From contig JAUWKY010000050.1 of the NCBI GenBank assembly GCA_030613915.1, positions 1 through 9,671 on the forward strand: a stretch of 9,671 nucleotides of DNA. Reading direction: 5' to 3'. Origin of the DNA: Syntrophobacterales bacterium. Lineage in GTDB: Bacteria; Desulfobacterota; Syntrophobacteria; BM002. How positions within the stretch are numbered: position 1 is the stretch's first letter; the number at the start of each line of letters is the position of its first letter. The position numbers and the translations under genes are program-made. This document shows, piece after piece, positions 5,324-9,671 of the stretch. Under the pieces are notes generated by a model. That model saw only the letters and a program-made list of their open reading frames with translations, was not told the origin of the DNA and did no database searches.

Positions 5324-7408
5324 ATGGAGACTGAGCTGTCAGGATTAGAAGAGAGAAAAAACCGCTTGAGTAGGGAGAAGAGTCACTACCTGATGCAGCA
5401 GGCTGAAAACCCGGTGGACTGGTATCCTTGGGGAGAAGAGGCATTTGACAAGGCCAAAAGGGAGGATAAACCCATATTCCTGTCAATAGGATATTCCACC
5501 TGCCACTGGTGTCATGTAATGGCGCACGAGTCTTTTGAAGATGAAGAGGTTGGCCAAATCCTCAATGAATCCTTTGTTGCCATTAAAGTTGACCGGGAAG
5601 AGCGGCCGGATGTTGATATGGTTTATATGGCAGTGTGTCAGGCCATTACCCTGAAAGGGGGATGGCCCCTTTCAGTTTTTATGACGCCTGACGCCAAGCC
5701 TTTTTACGCCGGGACCTATTTTCCCAAAACCGGCAGGATGGGGATGCCAGGTTTTCTAGACATGATCAGCCATCTTGCCAATGGTTGGGCAAATGACCGG
5801 GATCCTCTTCTTGAGGCAAGCGAAAAGATTACCAAAGGTATTCAACCGAGACCTTCCAGTGGATCAATGGCTGAGCTGGGTCTAGATACACTGCAAAAGG
5901 GCTACGACCAACTAGCACAGGCTTTTGACCCGAAATGGGGCGGTTTCGGTTCAGCCCCAAAATTCCCCACCCCCCACAACCTTACTTTTCTCCTGCGGTG
6001 GCACAGGAGAAATGGCGAAGCCAATGGTTTACGCATGGTGGAGAAAACACTCGATAATATGCGGTATGGTGGCATCTTTGATCATATCGGTTACGGTTTC
6101 TGTCGCTACTCCGTTGACGAAAGGTGGTTGGTGCCCCATTTCGAGAAGATGCTTTACGATCAGGCCATGTTGACTATGGCGTACACTGAAGCGCACCAGG
6201 CAACGGGTGAGGCTCGCCATGGAGAAGTGGCAGCTGAGATCCTTACTTACGTTCTACGTGACATGACTGCTCCGGAGGGGGGGTTTTACACTGCCGAAGA
6301 TGCTGACAGTGAAGGTGAGGAAGGACTCTTTTATGTTTGGACTCCCACGGAGATAAGAGAACACCTGGGAAAAGATTCGGGTGACCTTTTCTGCCGATTT
6401 TATGACATCGGTCCCCATGGAAACTTCGAGGATGGTCGCAGCATTTTACACACTCGTATTCCTTTAGAGAGTTTCGCCACCCGGGAGAATATGGAAGTTG
6501 CCGAGCTGGAAAGGCTTTTGGAAGAGGCAAGAGAACGTCTCTTTATGACGAGGGAAAGACGGGTTCACCCTCTCAAGGATGACAAGATACTCACCTCCTG
6601 GAATGGGCTGATGATTGCGGCCATGGCCAAGGCGTATAAGGCTCTTGGTAATCAGACCTATGTGGATGCAGCCCGACGTTCTGTTAGCTTTATCCTCGAG
6701 CACCTCAAGAAACCGGGGCCTCGCTTGTATCGTCGCTACCGGGATGGTGAAGTGGTCTATCCAGGCTACTTGGATGATTATACAAATTTTGTCTGGGGAC
6801 TCATCGAATTGTACGAAGCCACTTTTGAGATCAGCTACCTGGAGGAAGCCCTTGGATTGAATAACGTCATGATCGACCTTTTTTGGGATGAAGCCTACGG
6901 CGGCTTCTTCTATAGCGGCAAAGACAACGAAGTTTTGATCAAGCAGAGCAAGGAAATTTACGACGGGGCAATCCCTTCGAGCAATTCTGTGGCGGCGTTG
7001 AACTTAGTCCGCCTCGGACATATTACAGGAGATCGTGATCTGGTGAATAGGGCTGAGCAACTGACCGGGACTTTTGCCAAGCGTATCAAAGCATATCCCT
7101 CCGCCTACACTCAGTTTTTGGCAGCACTGGATTTTATGATTGGTCCCAGCCGGGAGATAGTGATCGTGGAAAACAAAAATGGCGGCAGTAGCAGGGCAAT
7201 TATTGAAACAATCCACGGTCACTTTCTCCCCAATGAAGTCCTACTGCTGAGGCCTTCAGGTCAGGCAGGAGAAGAAATTACGGCTGTCGCTCCCTTTGTA
7301 AAGGAACTCCAGAGTGCGGACGACCAACCAGTTGTCTATATCTGTGAAGATCACTCTTGCCAGAGTCCAATAACGGAGGTTGAACCGCTCAAAGCAGCCC
7401 TGGCGTAG
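5324..7408 (+). CDS. YyaL/SPATA20-type protein: thioredoxin-like (DUF255) domain plus alpha/alpha barrel
   Basis: This 694-residue protein has the family's usual length. The N-terminal 160 residues or so are the thioredoxin-like domain: [13 protein letters not shown], then [19 protein letters not shown] with the C60-H-W-C63 pair, [15 protein letters not shown], and [12 protein letters not shown]. The rest resembles an (alpha/alpha)6 barrel of the N-acylglucosamine epimerase/glycoside hydrolase type, with the conserved blocks [45 protein letters not shown] and GAIPSSNS. The biochemical role of this widespread family is not settled. The CxxC-like pair suggests a redox or thiol role and the barrel suggests a carbohydrate-like ligand. 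No signal peptide is seen, so it is cytoplasmic. ATG 5324 is chosen over TTG 5279 because GAGGAG (5313-5318) lies just upstream. The stop is TAG. Confidence 0.93.
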   Translation: METELSGLEERKNRLSREKSHYLMQQAENPVDWYPWGEEAFDKAKREDKPIFLSIGYSTCHWCHVMAHESFEDEEVGQILNESFVAIKVDREERPDVDMVYMAVCQAITLKGGWPLSVFMTPDAKPFYAGTYFPKTGRMGMPGFLDMISHLANGWANDRDPLLEASEKITKGIQPRPSSGSMAELGLDTLQKGYDQLAQAFDPKWGGFGSAPKFPTPHNLTFLLRWHRRNGEANGLRMVEKTLDNMRYGGIFDHIGYGFCRYSVDERWLVPHFEKMLYDQAMLTMAYTEAHQATGEARHGEVAAEILTYVLRDMTAPEGGFYTAEDADSEGEEGLFYVWTPTEIREHLGKDSGDLFCRFYDIGPHGNFEDGRSILHTRIPLESFATRENMEVAELERLLEEARERLFMTRERRVHPLKDDKILTSWNGLMIAAMAKAYKALGNQTYVDAARRSVSFILEHLKKPGPRLYRRYRDGEVVYPGYLDDYTNFVWGLIELYEATFEISYLEEALGLNNVMIDLFWDEAYGGFFYSGKDNEVLIKQSKEIYDGAIPSSNSVAALNLVRLGHITGDRDLVNRAEQLTGTFAKRIKAYPSAYTQFLAALDFMIGPSREIVIVENKNGGSSRAIIETIHGHFLPNEVLLLRPSGQAGEEITAVAPFVKELQSADDQPVVYICEDHSCQSPITEVEPLKAALA

Positions 7409-7445
7409 ACGTACTACTATAGCGCAGGTTGGACAAACAGGGAGG

Positions 7446-7510
7446 AGTAAGCGGGTGGTAATTGAGTGAGTCAGCATGAACCGTTTACTGCTAACCGCTC
7501 ACTGCTTACT
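7446..7510 (+). repeat. Heptamer array with inverted arm, just before the amber-containing gene
   Basis: Four consecutive 7-bp units fit G-Y-T-N-A-C-Y at 7483-7489, 7490-7496, 7497-7503 and 7504-7510 (for example GCTCACT and GCTTACT). Upstream, AGTAAGC (7446-7452) pairs with GCTTACT (7504-7510), and AGTGAG (7465-7470) with CTCACT (7498-7503), so the tract folds into an imperfect hairpin with a one-sided bulge. It ends four bases before the TAGGAGG ribosome binding site at 7515-7521. Confidence 0.6.
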
Positions 7511-7526
7511 GAAATAGGAGGAAACC

Positions 7527-7778
7527 ATGCACGACAAGAATGAGCTATGTGACAAAATTAAGTCAATCTACCCGGACATAGGCGAATGCGGTATTGATGT
7601 TGAGGTGAATTATAATGAATCAAAAAAGGCTTAGGTTGTGGACTTGAAACATGGAGAGCAACATCTGACAACGCACCTGGAACCCGAGGATGTTGATGCC
7701 TGTATCGAGGGGATAGAGTGTGTGTACCTGGGAACACAGATAGCCCAGCTTGCAGATAATGTAAGGGGGCGAACTTAG
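7527..7778 (+). pseudogene. Small conserved-looking protein gene with in-frame amber codon (possible readthrough gene)
   Basis: ATG 7527 follows a near-perfect ribosome binding site (TAGGAGG, 7515-7521). The frame runs 35 codons, ending NESKKA, hits TAG at 7632-7634, then continues for 47 more codons of protein-like sequence (VVDLKHGEQHLTTHLEPEDV, later CIEGIECVYLGTQIAQL) to TAG 7776-7778. Total length would be 83 residues. The two halves join naturally: a beta strand flanking the TAG (KKA-x-VVDLKHG) followed by LEPEDVDAC. I recall small Desulfobacterota proteins of this build with a Trp at this place, which makes TGG-to-TAG the simplest origin, but that is from memory. Alternatives are sequencing error, amber suppression, pyrrolysine insertion, or restart at GTG 7638. 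Cysteines are C8, C21, C59 and C65. Function is unknown. It lies between the YyaL-type gene and a terminator. Confidence 0.65.
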
Positions 7779-7787
7779 ATAACTCTA

Positions 7788-7828
7788 GAAACTGAAAGGG
7801 CGGGTGTAAACCCCGCCCGTTCTGTTTC
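7788..7828. terminator. Bidirectional rho-independent-type terminator
   Basis: GGGCGGG (7798-7804) pairs with CCCGCCC (7812-7818) around the loop TGTAAAC. The stem extends outward through an A/G mismatch, GAA/TTC (7794-7796 with 7820-7822), a T/T mismatch, and GAAAC/GTTTC (7788-7792 with 7824-7828). It lies between the convergent amber-containing gene (plus) and ferritin-like gene (minus), so it probably ends both transcripts. The T-rich 3' side is TTCTGTTTC on plus; the minus strand reads CAGTTTC, so termination is likely better for the plus strand. Confidence 0.8.
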
Positions 7829-7838
7829 GTCTTATTCT

Positions 7839-7866
7839 GCCAGCTGCTTGCTGCAAACTGCCCGCT
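7839..7866 (+). repeat. Second heptamer array, abutting the ferritin-like gene
   Basis: Four tandem 7-bp units fit GCNNRCT, for example GCTTGCT and GCAAACT. The consensus resembles the array at 7483-7510 and has the same orientation. The array ends three bases before the stop codon of the minus-strand ferritin-like gene (7870-7872). It lies just beyond the terminator hairpin, in the only gap between the convergent genes. Confidence 0.55.
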
Positions 7867-7869
7867 GTA

Positions 7870-8379
7870 TTACCCTCCCCAAGGCATTCCAGCGTAAACA
7901 GCGGAAAGTTTATCGCGGTATTCCTTGAAGAACTTTTCGTGGGCTTTTTCCCAGCGGGCAAGCATGCCAAAGGTCTCACTGGCAGGACCTTCGGTATTTC
8001 TGGCGGCATTTTCGTAAAACTCACTGAGATCTTTCTCGATGAGCCAAGCGGTATTGAAGACGGTGACGTCCGGAACCATGGATCCCTCAAGGCACTGTTG
8101 CAAGAACTCGGACTTGGCCCGCTCATCGAAATAATTTGTAGGTTCCATAACAAATTCTTGCACTTTCGCGATGTCTATGTCTGCTCCAGCTTTCAGATTG
8201 TCGATAATGCGGCTGATGAACAGAATGTGTTTCTCCTCCTCCTCGACCAACCGCTTGAAAGCACTTACTGCAGCACCAATTCCCATTCTGTCTATGGAGG
8301 TCTGAAAAAAACTCATGCCAGTTTGTTCTTGATTGAGCGCATACTCGTAGATTTTGATAAGATTTTCATTCGTCGGCAT
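7870..8379 (-). CDS. Ferritin-like diiron protein (rubrerythrin-related)
   Basis: This 169-residue, largely helical protein carries the paired ligand pattern of ferritin-like diiron proteins: E18 in NQEQTGMSFF, E48-x-x-H51 in EEEEKH, a third-helix Glu in IEKDLSEFYENAA (E115 or E120), and E144-x-x-H147 in WEKAHEKFF. There is no C-terminal rubredoxin domain, so it is not a full rubrerythrin. The family oxidises iron and/or removes peroxide; substrate and partner are not visible. The short glycine-rich tail (AGMPWGG) is typical of many bacterial members. The start ATG (8377-8379) follows a strong GAGGAGGGG on the minus strand. It is the only minus-strand gene here, with its own promoter, and it converges on the amber-containing gene at a shared terminator. 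Confidence 0.88.
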   Translation of the reverse strand: MPTNENLIKIYEYALNQEQTGMSFFQTSIDRMGIGAAVSAFKRLVEEEEKHILFISRIIDNLKAGADIDIAKVQEFVMEPTNYFDERAKSEFLQQCLEGSMVPDVTVFNTAWLIEKDLSEFYENAARNTEGPASETFGMLARWEKAHEKFFKEYRDKLSAVYAGMPWGG

Positions 8380-8423
8380 TTAACTCCCCTCCTCGGTTGC
8401 TTCTTCGTGAAAACTGAGGTGGC

Positions 8424-8452
8424 AGTATACCGTATTCCTCTTAGCTAAGCAA
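8424..8452 (-). promoter_or_regulatory. Sigma-70-type promoter of the ferritin-like gene
   Basis: On the minus strand TTGCTT (8452-8447) and TATACT (8429-8424) are separated by exactly 17 bases. The -10 matches the consensus at five of six positions, the -35 at three of six. Transcription would start near 8417, giving a leader of about 38 bases that includes the GAGGAGGGG site. TTAGCTAA, a small palindrome, overlaps the -35 side (8441-8448) and could bind a regulator. Confidence 0.5.
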
Positions 8453-8525
8453 TGTTAACAAGACAAAAGCTTCCTTGTCATCTGTGTACGCCGAAGCACA
8501 CACTTGCATCACTCTAGAACCGTGT

Positions 8526-8541
8526 TTATATGAGCATATAA
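8526..8541. promoter_or_regulatory. Perfect palindrome TTATATG-AG-CATATAA, operator candidate
   Basis: The arms are perfect 7-base inverted copies around two central bases. The palindrome overlaps possible -10 boxes for the downstream HEAT-repeat gene: TATATG at 8527-8532, 17 bases after TTGCAT at 8504-8509, and TATAAG at 8537-8542. A repressor bound here would block that promoter. The shape (A+T-rich, 7-2-7) recalls metal or peroxide regulator boxes, though PerR boxes are 7-1-7, so the regulator is unknown. Confidence 0.45.
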
Positions 8542-8595
8542 GGGGGGTAACATCAAAAGATGCAAACCTGAACGAGCCTCAGCGATACGCCAAAA

Positions 8596-9213
8596 ATGGT
8601 AAAGACCGACACAATCTGTAGGGGACGAGAGCTCAAACAGAAAGTTCTTGATCTGATAAGAGCAGAGGATTTTAAGCAAGCACTTCAGACTCTAACTACC
8701 TTTCCTGCTCGCCGGGTAATTAATCCCCTGTTTGCTCTTCTATGCAGCACCGAGTCGGAGGTGAAATGGCGGGCTGTCACGGCCCTGGGAGCGGTGGTGG
8801 CAAATCTTGCTCAAGACGACATGGAATCGGCCCGGGTGGTGATGCGGCGGATGATCTGGAACTTGAACGATGAGTCTGGTGGCATTGGCTGGGGTGTGCC
8901 GGAGACCATGGGTGAGGTCATGGCGCGGCACAAAGGGTTGGCCAGGGAATATGTTAATATTCTCGTATCATACATCTGTGAAGACGGTAATTTCTTAGAA
9001 TACGAACCTCTGCAGCAAGGTGTCCTGTGGGGACTGGGCAGGCTGGCCCAGACAAGTCCCGAATTGCTGCAAAATGCGGTACCTCATCTGCACCCATTTC
9101 TGTCATCAGAGAATGCAACACTGAGGGGATTGGCGGCTTGGATTTTGGGGTTGCTAGGTGGCCCGCAGCACGAATCAGAGCTGGAACCTTTGTTGGAAAG
9201 AGACTCTTTCTAA
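8596..9213 (+). CDS. HEAT-repeat protein (DVU0298-like)
   Basis: This 205-residue protein is built of helical repeats: NPLFALLCSTESEVKWRAVT, with ALGAVVANLA in the same repeat, GVLWGLGRLAQTSPELLQNA, and LRGLAAWILGLLGG are paired-helix HEAT units. The central segment ARVVMRRMIWNLNDESGGIG followed by WGVPETMGEVMARH is distinctive. I recall it from a family found in sulfate reducers and named after Desulfovibrio vulgaris DVU0298. HEAT proteins are usually scaffolds; no catalytic motif is seen and the partner is unknown. ATG 8596 has no clear ribosome binding site. An earlier ATG at 8560 in the same frame meets TGA after three codons. The C-terminus (LEPLLERDSF) is abrupt: helix-like sequence continues in the +3 frame (LTKTREEQDSALLNSLRRK), so a frameshift near 9210 is possible but unproven. 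Confidence 0.82.
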   Translation: MVKTDTICRGRELKQKVLDLIRAEDFKQALQTLTTFPARRVINPLFALLCSTESEVKWRAVTALGAVVANLAQDDMESARVVMRRMIWNLNDESGGIGWGVPETMGEVMARHKGLAREYVNILVSYICEDGNFLEYEPLQQGVLWGLGRLAQTSPELLQNAVPHLHPFLSSENATLRGLAAWILGLLGGPQHESELEPLLERDSF

Positions 9214-9365
9214 CCAAGACGCGGGAAGAGCAGGACAGCGCGCTTCTCAACTCACTCAGGAGGAAAACATATCCTGGAGATGAAAAGGAGCCGAAATTTT
9301 TAGTTTTTTTCCAGATTGATAAAGTCTTACCGCTCATTGGGGATGGGGGTAACGGTTAAGTAAAC

Positions 9366-9391
9366 ACAAGATTCAGTGTGGCGAATCTTGT
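9366..9391. terminator. Perfect 9-bp hairpin, weak terminator or operator
   Basis: ACAAGATTC (9366-9374) pairs perfectly with GAATCTTGT (9383-9391) around the loop AGTGTGGC. Only TT follows, so it is a weak rho-independent terminator at best. Its position between the HEAT and glutaredoxin genes fits either a transcript end for the former or a regulator site for the latter. Confidence 0.4.
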
Positions 9392-9425
9392 TCGAGTATC
9401 CTCGTTGATATCAGCGAAAAGTATG

Positions 9426-9454
9426 TTGCCTTTGAAAGTGACCTATGTCACAAT
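9426..9454 (+). promoter_or_regulatory. Promoter candidate with CRP/FNR-type palindrome
   Basis: GTGAC-CTAT-GTCAC (9438-9451) is a perfect inverted repeat. Written as half-sites, AGTGA-N6-TCACA (9437-9452) matches the CRP/FNR-family pattern TGTGA-N6-TCACA at nine of ten positions; HcpR of sulfate reducers uses a similar site. TTGCCT (9426-9431) and CACAAT (9449-9454), 17 bases apart, form a modest promoter. The palindrome sits in its spacer and -10, a position that would favour repression. The glutaredoxin start lies 58 bases downstream. Confidence 0.4.
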
Positions 9455-9509
9455 TCCCGACAGTAAAAAATTTGAACCACTCCAGCGAAATGAGAAAAGG
9501 GGATGCGTT

Positions 9510-9671
9510 ATGCCGGAAGATTCTGTGACCATGTATTCACTAAGCACCTGCAGTCATTGTAAATCTGTCAAGAAACTACTCGACGAGTGCACAGTTCAGT
9601 ATGAATTCACCGACGTAGATTTGCTCGAAGGTAAGGAACGTAAAGCCATCCTGGAGGATATTAAAAAATTT
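9510..9671 (+). CDS. Glutaredoxin-like protein (3' truncated by window edge)
   Basis: Fifty-four codons are visible, from ATG 9510 to the last base of the window, with no stop. The N-terminus MPEDSVTMYSLSTCSHCKSV has a beta strand followed by the C14-S-H-C17 redox pair at the start of a helix, the glutaredoxin/thioredoxin active-site layout. VQYEFTDVDLLEGKERKAI matches the second strand and helix of small glutaredoxin-family proteins. These reduce disulfides or handle glutathione-like thiols in the cytoplasm; the partner thiol in this organism is unknown. The purine run AAAAGGGG (9495-9502) provides the ribosome binding site, seven bases before ATG. The cis-Pro region (TVP-like) that would confirm the fold lies beyond the window. 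Confidence 0.88.
   Translation, partial: MPEDSVTMYSLSTCSHCKSVKKLLDECTVQYEFTDVDLLEGKERKAILEDIKKF

Larger units (their letters stand above)
9214..9509 (+). other. Non-coding stretch between the HEAT and glutaredoxin genes
   Basis: No convincing gene is seen in these 296 bases. AGGAGG at about 9259 lacks a start codon at usable distance. The first 140 bases are open in the third frame and may be remnant C-terminal coding sequence of the HEAT gene. ATTTTTAGTTTTTTTCC at about 9296-9312 is a T-rich stretch without an obvious stem before it. A hairpin at 9366-9391 and a regulator-type palindrome at 9438-9451 are listed separately. Confidence 0.4.

Noticed and set aside
7939..8448. A 169-codon open frame on the plus strand opposite the ferritin-like gene.
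   Set aside because: The minus-strand frame has clear diiron ligands, a ribosome binding site and a promoter; the plus-strand frame has none of these and is a shadow.
8560..8571. ATG with an in-frame TGA three codons later, upstream of the HEAT gene; a selenocysteine codon was considered.
   Set aside because: No selenoprotein-like context or SECIS-type hairpin was seen after the TGA, and the peptide would be an unlikely extension.

Overview
The window looks like chromosome from an anaerobic, probably sulfate-reducing or syntrophic member of the Desulfobacterota (former Deltaproteobacteria). The inference rests on gene content and protein style: a 2-oxoacid:ferredoxin oxidoreductase, a flavo-diiron oxygen/NO reductase, a miniature rubredoxin-like protein, an iron-sulfur flavoprotein, a short flavodoxin, a ferritin-like diiron protein, and a HEAT-repeat protein that I recall as common in sulfate reducers. 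No rRNA, tRNA, CRISPR, integrase or transposase gene was seen.

Layout. 1-1751: the 3' end of the alpha subunit gene and the complete beta subunit gene of a 2-oxoacid:ferredoxin oxidoreductase. 1866-3676: a 64-residue conserved-looking protein, the flavo-diiron protein and a 53-residue rubredoxin-like protein. 3692-3794: an intergenic block of 7-bp repeats that also forms an imperfect inverted repeat. 3858-5093: an iron-sulfur flavoprotein and a flavodoxin, separated by a REP/BIME-like composite of hairpins (4485-4639). 5324-7408: a large YyaL/SPATA20-type protein (thioredoxin-like domain plus an alpha/alpha barrel). 7446-7866: a small gene interrupted by an in-frame amber codon, bracketed by two heptamer-repeat arrays and closed by a strong bidirectional terminator. 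7870-8379 (minus strand): a ferritin-like diiron protein with a good sigma-70-type promoter. 8526-9213: a palindromic operator candidate, then a HEAT-repeat protein. 9214-9509: a 296-base non-coding stretch with a hairpin and a CRP/FNR-type palindrome. 9510-9671: the start of a glutaredoxin-like gene cut by the window edge.

How the genes fit together (inference). The oxidoreductase makes low-potential electrons as reduced ferredoxin. The flavodoxin, rubredoxin-like protein and iron-sulfur flavoprotein are small carriers that could route such electrons, and the flavo-diiron protein could use them to reduce O2 or NO to harmless products. The ferritin-like protein, the thioredoxin-fold protein and the glutaredoxin fit the same theme of redox and oxygen defence in an anaerobe. 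Except for the ferritin-like gene, everything is on the plus strand, but gaps of 40-230 bases suggest several transcription units.

The most notable points are the in-frame TAG at 7632-7634 in an otherwise intact small gene, three tracts of 7-bp intergenic repeats, the REP-like element before the flavodoxin, and a beta subunit in which the expected third cluster cysteine is a glutamine.
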